Part shown: one piece after another, positions 36,001 through 44,403 of the stretch | How the letters are laid out: each line of letters starts with the position of its first letter | Position numbering within the stretch: position 1 is the first letter of the stretch | Assembly (NCBI GenBank): GCA_900539605.1 | Contig: UQCS01000007.1 | Coordinates: forward strand, 1-64,000 | Source of the DNA: an uncultured Azospirillum sp. | Lineage (GTDB): Bacteria > Pseudomonadota > Alphaproteobacteria > RF32 > CAG-239 | Length of the DNA: 64,000 nt | Direction of reading: 5' to 3' | Position numbers and translations under genes: made by a program | The notes under the pieces: model-generated | Databases searched by the model: none | Seen by the model: the letters and a program-made list of their open reading frames with translations, nothing else | What the model was told of the DNA's origin: nothing

Positions 36001-36862
36001 CTATGCGGTTGATATTGCCGCTTCCAAAGTTGACCTCAGTCAAACCAGCGGTCAGTATCTGGTCAGTCCGAATGCTTCGCCGGAGATGCCTGTTTGCCAG
36101 GATATTTCTCTTAAAGGGGCGTTGGCCTATTTTACCGTAACTGACCTTGAACTGGACAAGAGTGTTCGTGCCGGTACCCAGAAAACACCGGCGGAAATCA
36201 GTCCCAGCGAGCTTGGCACATTGTTGGCCTATGATGACCAGCGGCTTCACTTTAACAGCGCCTCTTACAATGTTTATGAACGGATGGTTCAGTTGGAAGA
36301 AAAAGCCAATAGCGAAAGTTTTGACTTTGAGGTGCGGGACAACGTTTATCAAAAGGCAATGTATTCGCACAACCAAATCGGTGATTTCCTGCATTTTGTC
36401 GACAAGGAAAACACCATTCGCAAAAATGTTGACGAGCTTCAGCTGAGTATCAACGATGCTCGCAAAACCATCAGGGAAATGCTGGCGGAGATGGGATTTA
36501 AAGTCTCCGATAACTTTAATCTTGCCAACGAAAGCGATTATGCGTATATTCGCAACAAGCTGAATCAATACAAAAACAACATGATTGGTGCTGCGGCGGC
36601 GGAAATTTCGACGGTCAATCACAGCAATCCGGTGGTTAAGGAACGTTATGATAAAGCGGATAATACCCGGGCAGCGCTGGTTCAGGACAAAGACGCGTTG
36701 ATTAACCTGAATAACTCGACGGCAGCCGGCAGTTCGTTGGAAGAAGCGATTATCAGCGAAAGAGCCAACCAAAAAGTTATGGAAAAGGCACAGAACGAAG
36801 GTTTGGATGCGATCCGCAAAGAGATAGACAATTACGAAAAACCGCTTTGCGCCGCATATTAA
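33065..36862 (+). CDS. Giant secreted helical protein of the T4SS operon, 1265 residues
   Basis: Not recognised. A signal peptide (KRFYFGVLLVSGMLGFGSPANA) is followed by helical segments. An acidic patch (AAEAEEAEDEENEAPGGEY) lies near residue 270 and long coiled coils near 620-720. A mixed domain with several cysteines lies at about 850-1010 (TGNICSNVACDAP; MRGTLYPCRIGSYAVDI; PEMPVCQDISLKG). A final helical part comes last. The cysteine pairs indicate a folded periplasmic or surface domain. A GTG at 33056 is an alternative start; the ATG at 33065 fits GGGAG better. No homologue can be named. The position between VirB5-like genes and VirB8 suggests a channel-associated or pilus-associated part, or a secreted substrate. 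Confidence 0.7.
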   Translation: MRKNKRFYFGVLLVSGMLGFGSPANAQLVAGVSFDFLGDAAAAVTPVFEQIQTAADEAVKYAKEKVTSLKAGLASYFSKRKNAAEKVPGTKRFAKNSSVDIANADAVQAAVNELFLQYPSDDPRVNKFYEKEALEFYYDTMIEIQTASKKLEAQLDSLRTEIDTFAKDAVAPSGGNAGSMPSEDESGNYYNLYLAHKKFNDVLKVTEEVMALYSQYYVARAIYRKTILPAPYQKEKDQKPGDGKKSAASSYFHSRFAFAQFVSGSTAAAEAEEAEDEENEAPGGEYTKIDFTVPDAPEAKSLMAGSEKELADLGVISKAQRYLNSALNAHNTMRLLPSYRTVFEQFELFKKMHAKAAQAVATSDQCVIQYLGRRYKEPEKVWYGTSSAPADPVNYDDRKGISGWAVAAFQVANADKTAGLDTDSFATIDYGNQADSSNLSSLNKVTDQISAADDTNALASPSQNEAFSDAAREVELITWQIGAQAAMVLAEDQYSAKPVYGKAYNPYPLWQDQKSYYNQYIDGKYENMKEYIRNLDLNAVAVQIAEIINDGREDGTAKSSAQKGLNRLSAYIAKNGDGNNAGNGLIEAKKAALAKLEQSKETALKPHLVSKNKLLAQLDQMTAKISALSDKISQVDAEIAAGNAKAESAHNNIKRMNERGATDNSVLYETAVSDFAGGSSQMTDNMAEATRLRTEVKKYEKQRDALNQKLAALEEKIALIEEDYIVRAAALDAEYNGKLASAASSTAKTPNLAALVDQLGVSGLGLGGIVSSADGLVSDAKSYAVKLIDQARQDMYNLGDGLYETRNNGAVVRRHQELIDELKTMPKKQFVRAAISAAGDSGASAIASLLSGALSSAVTGNICSNVACDAPDEAYFVGLGAKTRDFTAPKAPSFKHYPSPRDIVHFDLTDYKNLKKTNDGVVTKASFLGYGGEIPAIWQKMLADDAYVEKGLNLSSLLEQGGESKYFMRGTLYPCRIGSYAVDIAASKVDLSQTSGQYLVSPNASPEMPVCQDISLKGALAYFTVTDLELDKSVRAGTQKTPAEISPSELGTLLAYDDQRLHFNSASYNVYERMVQLEEKANSESFDFEVRDNVYQKAMYSHNQIGDFLHFVDKENTIRKNVDELQLSINDARKTIREMLAEMGFKVSDNFNLANESDYAYIRNKLNQYKNNMIGAAAAEISTVNHSNPVVKERYDKADNTRAALVQDKDALINLNNSTAAGSSLEEAIISERANQKVMEKAQNEGLDAIRKEIDNYEKPLCAAY

Positions 36863-36875
36863 AAGAAAGTGAGCG

Positions 36876-37634
36876 ATGAACAAGATCAGTAAAATCCTGG
36901 AAGGCAGCAAAATTCTTGCCATTACCGACAAGAGCGGAAGAGAATATCACTTTATCGGCAGCAAAGAACGGGAAAAAGTAAGCGCCAAAATGACATATTA
37001 TCTTTGGCTTTCCCGTTTCTTTGTTGTGACTTCCGCCGCGTCGCTGCTGCTGTTTCTGGCCGCTTCTCTGGCTTTGTTCAATCTGGCACCCCGGGTAACG
37101 GTAGAACCTTTTCTGATTATAGACCAGAGTTCTTCTGATGAGATTGTCCGTTATGAACCGATTGCCTATAACATGGCGTCCAAGAAAATGATGATGGAAA
37201 CCTTTGTGCGCCAATACGTGCTTTATCGCAATACGATTATTAACGACGAACGAGAAATGATGGTACGTTGGTATGCCGGCGGCATCGTCAATTATTTGTC
37301 GGCGCCTCAGGTTTTTGACGACTTTGCCAAATATCGCGAAAGCATTTGGAAAGACATTACCGACAACCAAACCAGCCAGGAAGTGGAAATCATATCGATC
37401 GGCCGTGTCGGCGGCGATAAGAGCCCGGTCTGGAAAGTGGACTTCAAGACTTATGAAGTTTCGGCACGGCGCCGAAATAACGAAACCGGTGCCCTGTTTT
37501 TACGGGTTCATTACTGGACGGCGTCGGTCACCTCGTATTTTATCCCCGAGCGAGAATTTATGGGACGGCGGCTGCTCAATCCTCTTGGCTTTACCGTAAC
37601 CAGATATTCGCAAAGCGAAGTGGAATTCTTGTAA
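36876..37634 (+). CDS. VirB8-like T4SS inner-membrane protein, paralogue 1
   Basis: 252 residues. A cytosolic tail of ~50 residues is followed by one membrane helix (FFVVTSAASLLLFLAASLALF), then the NTF2-like periplasmic domain of VirB8/TrbF. Its pattern is visible in VTVEPFLII, ETFVRQYVLYRNTI, RWYAGGIVNYLSAPQVFDD, WKVDFKTYEV and the terminal NPLGFTVTRYS. VirB8 is an assembly factor contacting VirB4, VirB9 and VirB10. It shares FVR.YVL.R, GG...LSAPQV and NP.GFTV..YS with the gene at 37957, so the two are paralogues. ATG preceded by AAAGAAAGTGAGCG. Confidence 0.88.
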   Translation: MNKISKILEGSKILAITDKSGREYHFIGSKEREKVSAKMTYYLWLSRFFVVTSAASLLLFLAASLALFNLAPRVTVEPFLIIDQSSSDEIVRYEPIAYNMASKKMMMETFVRQYVLYRNTIINDEREMMVRWYAGGIVNYLSAPQVFDDFAKYRESIWKDITDNQTSQEVEIISIGRVGGDKSPVWKVDFKTYEVSARRRNNETGALFLRVHYWTASVTSYFIPEREFMGRRLLNPLGFTVTRYSQSEVEFL

Positions 37635-37752
37635 ATTTGTTAACCATTTTGATTTATAACACAATCAGATCAGAGTTTATTCAAAAAATGTTAGACTTTT
37701 GCGAAAAAAAAGTTTAACTTCAATATATCTTATTATAAACGAGGATATTTCG

Positions 37753-37941
37753 ATGTACAAAAATTTAGTGTTGGTGTTGATTCTTTTGTTATTGTCAGCC
37801 TGCGGGTTGTTCGGTTCGTATTATGAACCGGAACCGGTCGGCGTCGGTAAGGCTTCGGACGAACTGAAACTGTCGCCCTGTGCCTGTTTGCAGGTTGAAC
37901 TGCCGAAGAATTTGCCCGACTGGTTTATTGAAACGATCTAA
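37753..37941 (+). CDS. VirB7-like small lipoprotein
   Basis: 62 residues; the ATG at 37753 follows GAGGATATTTCG. MYKNLVLVLILLLLSACG is a classical lipobox. The mature peptide is ~45 residues, with a second short cysteine motif (SPCACLQVELP) and an acidic/proline stretch. Size, lipidation and place before virB9 match VirB7, which anchors VirB9 and stabilises the outer-membrane core. In Agrobacterium VirB7 bonds to VirB9 through a disulfide; cysteines in the mature part here would allow that. An in-frame extension to 37699 is not signal-like and is rejected. Confidence 0.8.
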   Translation: MYKNLVLVLILLLLSACGLFGSYYEPEPVGVGKASDELKLSPCACLQVELPKNLPDWFIETI

Positions 37942-37956
37942 AGAAAGTTGCCGCGA

Positions 37957-38685
37957 ATGGTACAGCAGTTGGGGGGAAATAATCAGAATCAGCGTCTTTT
38001 GGCCGGCCGCGGGCAACGTCCCGATTCGCCGGTGAACAACAAAGATGCTTTTGTCGCCAATATTGCCGAAAAAAGGTATTTGTGGACAGCACGTGCTTTT
38101 GCGATTATCACCGCGGTCAGTTTGTGCTGCAATATCGTGTTGCTGCTGGCAATTGCACAGGTTATTCCGTTGTACCGGGTTGAACCGTTTTTGCTTACTT
38201 TCCAAAATAAGGAAGAACAGGTTTACAATATTCAGCCGGTTGAACGCAAAATGGAAGACGAAAAGGAAATTACCGAGGTTTTCGTGCGTGAATATGTTTT
38301 GTTGCGCAGTTCTTTTAACCTCGATATTCCGGAAGTAGAAGCGCGCTGGATGCCGGGGGGCATGATTGAAGAAATGTCGGCGCCGCAAGTCTATGAAGAT
38401 TTTCTTAAAAATACGGCTAACCGCGCGTTGGAACTGATCCGCAGCCGCCACATGATCCGCGACGTGCGGATTATGACGGTTAACGAACTTGGTTCCGGCA
38501 TATGGCAGGTTGAGTATGAAACCCGCGATATGTATCCTGATTCCAAAACGCCGGAAGTCAATTACTGGACAGCCAGTCTTAAGGTCGGATACCGCGGCAA
38601 GAGGGTGAAATACAAGGGAAGATTAAAAAATCCGGTCGGCTTTACAGTGTACCAATACTCGCTGACTTACAACAAAGTAAAATAA
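37957..38685 (+). CDS. VirB8-like T4SS inner-membrane protein, paralogue 2
   Basis: 242 residues from the ATG at 37957. A polar tail with NNQNQRLLAGRGQRPDSPV comes first, then a membrane helix (AFAIITAVSLCCNIVLLLAIA). The VirB8 domain follows: PLYRVEPFLLTF, EVFVREYVLLRSSF, RWMPGGMIEEMSAPQVYED, WQVEYETRDMY, then NPVGFTVYQYSLTY. It diverges from paralogue 1 in the tail and in the region before the last strand. A TTG three codons upstream is possible, but the spacing to the Shine-Dalgarno favours the ATG. The two VirB8 copies may form heteromers, or serve separate pilus and channel functions. Confidence 0.88.
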   Translation: MVQQLGGNNQNQRLLAGRGQRPDSPVNNKDAFVANIAEKRYLWTARAFAIITAVSLCCNIVLLLAIAQVIPLYRVEPFLLTFQNKEEQVYNIQPVERKMEDEKEITEVFVREYVLLRSSFNLDIPEVEARWMPGGMIEEMSAPQVYEDFLKNTANRALELIRSRHMIRDVRIMTVNELGSGIWQVEYETRDMYPDSKTPEVNYWTASLKVGYRGKRVKYKGRLKNPVGFTVYQYSLTYNKVK

Positions 38686-38699
38686 GGTGGATAAAGATA

Positions 38700-40340
38700 A
38701 TGTTATCAAAGTCTGTTAAAATAAGTATCTTAGGTTTGTTCGGGCTCGCATTTGCCGTTGACGCTGCTGCTCAGGCCACAATCAACAGTATGGATCAGAA
38801 CGCCGACCAGTCCCAGGGGCAGTATCAGCCGATGGATATGGGGTACGCAGGGTTCAATTCGCTGGGAATGATGCAAAGCGCCTGGCTCGATCCGCTGCAA
38901 AATCTGGGCGAAGGCCAGAGCAAGCCGGCTTATTCCAAATATTATTGGTCGCCCGATCTGGTGTTGCCGTTGCGGTTGCGCGAGGGGATGATTACTCTGC
39001 TCAATTTTCCGGAATGGGAAATGATCGAAGATATATATATCGGCGACAATGCAACTTTTGACGGACAGATTTCCGGCCCCAACACCTTGTTGCTTTATCC
39101 GCGTAAGGGAGCCAACGTCGGTGTTGATACCAACATTATCGTTTTCGGACGTTCCGGCAACCGTTATGTTTTCTATGTCCGCAGCGAAGGGATCAATACC
39201 GAGAGATTGACGAACGCCATTGTGGATATTGATGTTATTGACGGTGCCCGCGGCGCCGGCAGTCTTGGTTCCGGCGGTTCGTCCTCGGGACGTGTCAATG
39301 CCAGCAAATATTACGGCGGCAACGGCAAGTCGGTCGATTCCACTTTTACTAAACGTTTTCAAAAAAATGACTGGATTAAGAGCATTCCACTTGATCCGAC
39401 CAAATTCCGTTTTGACATTGAGGTTTATGTTCCTAACCCGGACGATGTGGTTATTGCACCGGAACGCGTATGGCGCGACGACATTTTCACTTACATCGAT
39501 TTGGGCGAAAAAGCTCTTAATATGACTCAGCGGCCGATCGTGACCCTGATTGTCGAACGGGTGGAAGTTCCGGTCGGTTTCCGTACCAAAGGGCCGAATA
39601 ACCGTTTGATCATTGTCGAAGCCATCGGTGATATGGTAATGCGAAACGGTAAACGGATCGTTTGTCTCAAACTGCGCAAATCGGATGAAGTCGGTTTGGA
39701 AAATATTACTTATGCCGATGACATTACGGATAAAGAATGGGATGTTCCGCCGGCGCTTCCGGGCGGCCGACAGGGCAAGGCCGGTTCGGCCAGTTATCCG
39801 GACGGATACGGCAGCAACTATCCGGAAGGACAGTTTGATATCAACGTCGGTTCGGGCGAAATGATTGTGCCGAATTACGGCGGTGCCAACGGTAACGGCA
39901 ACGGTGTTACCATCCGTTATCAGGCTGACGGCAGCGTTAATATGGGCGGCCGCGGACAGGGCAACGGCGGTGACTTTGACTATTCGAAAATGCGGCGCAT
40001 CAAAAATACGCAGGAATTTGATGCTGCGGCGAGCAGTCTGGCCAGTCAGTACCGTTACGGTTCGGGCTTTGCCGACGGCGGTTCCAACATTTCTATTGAA
40101 CTCGGAACCGATGCCAACGTAGACAACTTGGAAACTTTGTGGGATAACTTGTCCTCCAAATATTCTAAAATTTTGAAAAACTATGATCCGTTCTTCTCGG
40201 TTGATGCACCGGCGGACGGCCAGGGTAAAGAGCTGTTCCACCTGAGAATCGGACCGGTTAAAACTCTGGACGAAGGCGACAGCGTCTGCAGCAAGTTGGG
40301 AAGAAACGGCGTCTTTTGCAGCGTAGTCAGGACCCAATGA
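38700..40340 (+). CDS. VirB9/TrbG-like outer-membrane core protein with SPOR-like tail
   Basis: 546 residues. A signal peptide (LSKSVKISILGLFGLAFAVDA) comes first. The N-terminal VirB9 domain spans about residues 80-190 (PLRLREGMITLLNFPEWEM; NTNIIVFGRSGNRYVFYV). The C-terminal TrbG domain spans about 235-350: FRFDIEVYVPN, RVWRDDIFTYIDLG, RPIVTLIVERVEVPVGFRT and RLIIVEAIGDMVMRNGKR. A glycine-rich linker leads to a final ~75-residue domain ending ELFHLRIGPVKTLDEGDSVC and FCSVVRTQ, which looks like a SPOR peptidoglycan-binding domain. Standard VirB9 lacks such a tail. It overlaps the next start (ATGA), implying coupling. Confidence 0.85.
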   Translation: MLSKSVKISILGLFGLAFAVDAAAQATINSMDQNADQSQGQYQPMDMGYAGFNSLGMMQSAWLDPLQNLGEGQSKPAYSKYYWSPDLVLPLRLREGMITLLNFPEWEMIEDIYIGDNATFDGQISGPNTLLLYPRKGANVGVDTNIIVFGRSGNRYVFYVRSEGINTERLTNAIVDIDVIDGARGAGSLGSGGSSSGRVNASKYYGGNGKSVDSTFTKRFQKNDWIKSIPLDPTKFRFDIEVYVPNPDDVVIAPERVWRDDIFTYIDLGEKALNMTQRPIVTLIVERVEVPVGFRTKGPNNRLIIVEAIGDMVMRNGKRIVCLKLRKSDEVGLENITYADDITDKEWDVPPALPGGRQGKAGSASYPDGYGSNYPEGQFDINVGSGEMIVPNYGGANGNGNGVTIRYQADGSVNMGGRGQGNGGDFDYSKMRRIKNTQEFDAAASSLASQYRYGSGFADGGSNISIELGTDANVDNLETLWDNLSSKYSKILKNYDPFFSVDAPADGQGKELFHLRIGPVKTLDEGDSVCSKLGRNGVFCSVVRTQ

Positions 40341-43300
40341 GTAAAGAAGTTTTAACACATTCCGAAACCTATATCAAAAAAACCAACCGCATTATTCTTG
40401 CGGTTGGTATTACTTCTTTCGTCGTCTTTATCTTCGGATTGTATCTGCTGTTTTCAAGCAACGAACCGATCGACGAGTATGAAGAGCCGGTATTTACGGA
40501 TAATGACGATGCCTTAAATGTCGACAATGCCTTACCGGTTCAAAACAGTATTGAGTTCAGTACAGTCGGAGATCAGGAAGTTCCGCTTACCGCAACGCCG
40601 AATCCGGTACCGTTGGGGCAGGTCGTGTTGGGAACCGATGCCAAAAACGTATTGACGCTCGGAACCAACGGCAAAGCTTCGGTAATGATCATTTCGGTTC
40701 AACTGGCCGAGGCGCCGTTTGACGGTTTTGAATTTAATGATAATTGCAGCGGCAAGTTGTTGCGCGGTAAAGAGACCTGCGACGTAACAATGAGCTGGTC
40801 GCCGCTTATTGCCGGAAACGTTCAGAACAATTTTATCATCTCCTGGCATGAAAGTAATGTTTCTCAAACCAGTGCCAAAGCCGAAAAAGTTCCGGTTTTC
40901 GGCAATGCGGTCAATAAAGAAGACTGCAATTTCTGCGAAACGGTTCCGGGGACTTCGGGACAGACTTCCGCCGCTCCAGCAGCTAAAAAAATGCAGCGTG
41001 CCATTGTCGGTCCGAGCGGCGAAGTGATCGGATATGCCGATGAAGACGGTTATGTTTATGACGACGGCGGCAATGTGGTCGGCCGTGTCAATGAAAACGG
41101 TTTGGCGGTGGACGGCGAGGGAAATATCATCGGTGTTGCCAATAACCGTAAGCTGGTTTATGACGATAACAACAATGTGATCGGTTATGTTAATCCCGAC
41201 GGAACCATGGTGGACGTTGACGGTAACGTCAACGGACGGATGCTGCCGGACGGAACCGTTGTTGATAACGATGGCAATGTGGTCGGCAAAGCTGTGGATA
41301 TGGGCTATGTTTATGACGAAAACGGCAATATCATCGGTCGGGTTATGCCGGACGGAACCGTCGTGGACCTGAACGGTAATGTCATCGGCCGCGTTAATGA
41401 AAAAGGCGAAGTCGTGGATGCCAACGGCAATGTGATCGGCCATGTTACCAAATCGGGGCAGGTTGCGGTCGACAACGACGGCAATATCATCGGTGTGGTT
41501 ATGCCTGACGGCAGTGTGGTTGATGCCAACGGTGAAGTGGTGGGTCGGGTAGACAAAGACGGGAATGTTATTGCCGAGAAGAATCTGGATGCCAAAAGTG
41601 CCCGCCGCCGTCTCGCGTATGATAAAGACGGCAATGTCATGGGGTATGTTGATGAAAAAGGCAATGTGCTCGACTTTGAAGGCAACACGATCGGCCGCAG
41701 CCGTCCTGACGGAACTCTGGTGGATGTTCGCGGTAACGAAATCGGATCTGCCGGCGGCGAAGGCAATTTGCTGGCTTATGACGAAGACGGTAAAGTGATG
41801 GGCTATGTTGACGAAGACGGCAATGTGATCGGCGCCGAGGGTAAAAAAATCGGGCAGTTGATGCCGGACGGCACCTTGGTCGATGGTCAGGGCAATGTGA
41901 TCGGTAAAGTTGATGCCAGCGGTCGACGTCTTGCTTATGACAAAGACGGCAATATTATCGGTTATATTGACGAAAACGGCAATGTGATCGACTTTGCTGG
42001 GAATGTGATCGGCAAAGTTCAGCCGGACGGCAGCATTGTCGACAATAACGGCAATGTGATCGGCCGGGCCGGACCGTCATACCAGCGTTTGGCTTATGAC
42101 AAAGACGGCAATATCATCGGTTACGTTGATGAAAACGGTAATGTGGTGGATTTTGACGGCAATATTATCGGCAAGATGTTGCCGGACGGGACGATTGTCG
42201 ACGAAGACGGCAATGTGATCGGACAGGCCGGTACGGTCAGCCGCAAACTGGCTTATGACAAAGACGGCAATGTGATCGGCTATGTCGACGAAAACGGTAA
42301 TGTGATTGATTTTAACGGCAATGTGATCGGTAAAATGCTGCCGGACGGGACAATTGTTGATCTCAATGGCAGTCCGATCGGTGAAGTTGCCGGTTTCTCG
42401 CAAATTGTGCTGGATAAATTCGGTAAGATCAGCGGGTATGTCGGTAAGAACGGCGAAGTTTATGACAAAGAAGGCAATATCGTCGGTTATGTTGACGAAA
42501 GCGGTAATGTTATCAACAGCACCCAGACAATTCTCGGACGTCTGATTCAGGAGCAGATGATTCCGGTAACACCGCAAGGCGAAATCCTCGGCAAAGTCAA
42601 TTCTAACGGTACCGTTGAAAATGACCGTAAACAAATTGTCGGTCGCATCCTTTCCAACGGCCTGGTGAAAAATCCGTCCGGTTCCAAAATCGTGGCGCGT
42701 TTGGTACGCGGCGGACTGGTGGTCGGTTTGGGATGCAAGAATATCGGCTATCTCGAAAAAGACGGTGTTATCCGCAAAGCAAACGAAGACACCGGTTATA
42801 AGGTTAATGCCGACGGTGTGGTGGTTAACGAAAGCGGCGAATACGTCGGCGAAGTTGTAACACCGGGTCCGGTGTTTGACAATACCTGTACCATGATCGG
42901 CGAAGTCGATACCGACGGCATTGTCCGCGACAACGGCGGCTCTTATGTCGGCTGCGTCAATCCCGACGGTACGGTGCTGGATGAAAAAGGCGAGATCGTC
43001 GGCGGCGTTTCACGATCGGGAATTGCGGTTTCGTATGATGGCAATTTCCTCGGTTCTGTCAACTCCAACGGTTTGGTTTTTTCGCCTCAGGGACAGGCGG
43101 TCGGTTGCGTCGGCACTTACGGAGATGTCTTTGACAAAAAAGGCGGATATGTCGGCCGGGTGCTGGAAAATACTTATGCGTACGATTTGGAAGGAAACTT
43201 CCTCAATATGGTTAACGAAAGCGGACGGGTTCCGATGAAGGGCCGTCCGGCAGGCAGATTGTTAGCGCATAATGTGCTGGTGGACGAAAACAACAGTATT

Positions 43301-44401
43301 ATCGGTGTCACCCTGCAGGAGAAAACCGCAGTGGTCGATCCAGCGGGAAAACTGATCGGACACCTGTTCCCCGACGGTTATGTGTATGATGCTAAAGGCG
43401 TTTCGATGGGCAAAATATACAGTGACGGCATGAGCTTTTACAACCATGTTCTGGGTCGGCCGGTTGTCTCCGGTCAAGTTGCCGATCCTAATGGCAATGT
43501 GGTCGGTCAGGCCGGGTACAACGGTGAAGTCGTTAACCGTTTTGGCGAAAAGCTGGGACGTTTGGACGCGAAGGGGATGTTTTTTGATCATAACGGCGAA
43601 TATAAAGGGGCAGTGCTCAAACGGGGGGCGGCAATCGGCTATGACGGCGCTTTCCTCGGTTACAGCCTGACCGACGGCCGGGTGGTCGATCTGGACGGTA
43701 AGACTGTCGGCCGCACTTCGGCTGACGGCAAAATCCTAAACGCCAAGTCAGAAGTGCTGGGAGAAGTCATTCCGGAAAATATCGTTATTGATATTTGGGG
43801 AAGTTATAAAGGACGCGTCAACTCGCTCGGAGACGTCATTGATTTGAAAAATGCCAACCTGACCGCGATTCTTCCCGGCGGCTCTACCGATAGAAACCTT
43901 AGTGTGCTCAAACGCGGCGCCGTCATCGATTTTGGCGGCCGGGTGATCGGTGCGGTGATGCCGGACGGTAACGTAATTGACGTGTTGAATATCAATATCG
44001 GTCGCGTGCTTTCGGACGGTAATGTGATCAACAATTCGGGTAAACTGATCGGCGAAGTTATGGATGGCGACGTCGTTATTGATGATGAAGACAAAGTGGT
44101 CGGCTATGTCAATTTTGCCGGTACCGTAACCGCAAAAACCGGCGAAGTGATCGGCCGCAGTCTGTCTTCGGATTTGGCGGTTGACAACAATGAAGCGATT
44201 TTGGGACGTATTTATAAAATCGGTACCACTATTTTAAGCAATGACGGACAATATGCGGGAAGGCTGCGTTTTGACGGCAGTGTAATCGGCAGAGACGGCA
44301 AAGTTATAGGCTATCTGAAGAGCAACGGTTCGTTCATCAATCTGGATAAAAAAGTTTCCGGCTATGCTCTGCAGGAAGTGGCTAAAAATCGGAGGAACTA
44401 A
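40337..44401 (+). CDS. Giant repeat protein of the T4SS core, 1354 residues
   Basis: One membrane helix (IILAVGITSFVVFIFGLYLLF, about residues 16-36) with a short cytosolic tail is followed by a ~100-residue beta domain. The pattern PNPVPLGQVVLGTDAKNVLT ... CSGKLLRGKETCDVTMSW resembles ASH/choice-of-anchor Ig-like domains. From about residue 225 to the end, the protein consists of a ~17-residue repeat of the form D.DGNVIGYVDENGNVI, alternating with D.NGNVIGKMLPDGTIV. By length this gives roughly 65 units; the repeat looks like the DUF3659 motif of fungal proteins. Residues ~425-690 form five longer super-repeats. No VirB10 domain is present here; that is in the next gene. Probably the protein runs across the periplasm as a fibre or sheath. 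The start is coupled to virB9. Confidence 0.75.
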   Translation: MSKEVLTHSETYIKKTNRIILAVGITSFVVFIFGLYLLFSSNEPIDEYEEPVFTDNDDALNVDNALPVQNSIEFSTVGDQEVPLTATPNPVPLGQVVLGTDAKNVLTLGTNGKASVMIISVQLAEAPFDGFEFNDNCSGKLLRGKETCDVTMSWSPLIAGNVQNNFIISWHESNVSQTSAKAEKVPVFGNAVNKEDCNFCETVPGTSGQTSAAPAAKKMQRAIVGPSGEVIGYADEDGYVYDDGGNVVGRVNENGLAVDGEGNIIGVANNRKLVYDDNNNVIGYVNPDGTMVDVDGNVNGRMLPDGTVVDNDGNVVGKAVDMGYVYDENGNIIGRVMPDGTVVDLNGNVIGRVNEKGEVVDANGNVIGHVTKSGQVAVDNDGNIIGVVMPDGSVVDANGEVVGRVDKDGNVIAEKNLDAKSARRRLAYDKDGNVMGYVDEKGNVLDFEGNTIGRSRPDGTLVDVRGNEIGSAGGEGNLLAYDEDGKVMGYVDEDGNVIGAEGKKIGQLMPDGTLVDGQGNVIGKVDASGRRLAYDKDGNIIGYIDENGNVIDFAGNVIGKVQPDGSIVDNNGNVIGRAGPSYQRLAYDKDGNIIGYVDENGNVVDFDGNIIGKMLPDGTIVDEDGNVIGQAGTVSRKLAYDKDGNVIGYVDENGNVIDFNGNVIGKMLPDGTIVDLNGSPIGEVAGFSQIVLDKFGKISGYVGKNGEVYDKEGNIVGYVDESGNVINSTQTILGRLIQEQMIPVTPQGEILGKVNSNGTVENDRKQIVGRILSNGLVKNPSGSKIVARLVRGGLVVGLGCKNIGYLEKDGVIRKANEDTGYKVNADGVVVNESGEYVGEVVTPGPVFDNTCTMIGEVDTDGIVRDNGGSYVGCVNPDGTVLDEKGEIVGGVSRSGIAVSYDGNFLGSVNSNGLVFSPQGQAVGCVGTYGDVFDKKGGYVGRVLENTYAYDLEGNFLNMVNESGRVPMKGRPAGRLLAHNVLVDENNSIIGVTLQEKTAVVDPAGKLIGHLFPDGYVYDAKGVSMGKIYSDGMSFYNHVLGRPVVSGQVADPNGNVVGQAGYNGEVVNRFGEKLGRLDAKGMFFDHNGEYKGAVLKRGAAIGYDGAFLGYSLTDGRVVDLDGKTVGRTSADGKILNAKSEVLGEVIPENIVIDIWGSYKGRVNSLGDVIDLKNANLTAILPGGSTDRNLSVLKRGAVIDFGGRVIGAVMPDGNVIDVLNINIGRVLSDGNVINNSGKLIGEVMDGDVVIDDEDKVVGYVNFAGTVTAKTGEVIGRSLSSDLAVDNNEAILGRIYKIGTTILSNDGQYAGRLRFDGSVIGRDGKVIGYLKSNGSFINLDKKVSGYALQEVAKNRRN
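41605..42409 (+). repeat. Five tandem 159-bp repeats inside the 1354-residue repeat gene
   Basis: The phrase corresponding to LAYDKDGN recurs with its GC(T/G)TATGA at 41615, 41774, 41933, 42092 and 42251, exactly 159 bp apart each time. The encoded 53-residue unit is three 17-residue modules plus a two-residue joint. Copies 3 to 5 are most alike. Confidence 0.9.
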
Positions 44402-44403
44402 AA

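Noticed and set aside
35759..36931. 390-codon open frame opposite the giant secreted protein
   Set aside because: No Shine-Dalgarno, antisense to a gene with signal peptide and good start; composition is that of a shadow frame.
38730..40358. 542-codon open frame opposite virB9
   Set aside because: Mirror of the VirB9-like gene caused by codon bias; no domain-like sequence.
41605..42409. CRISPR-like array
   Set aside because: The 159-bp repeats are contiguous, in frame and coding, with no spacers.
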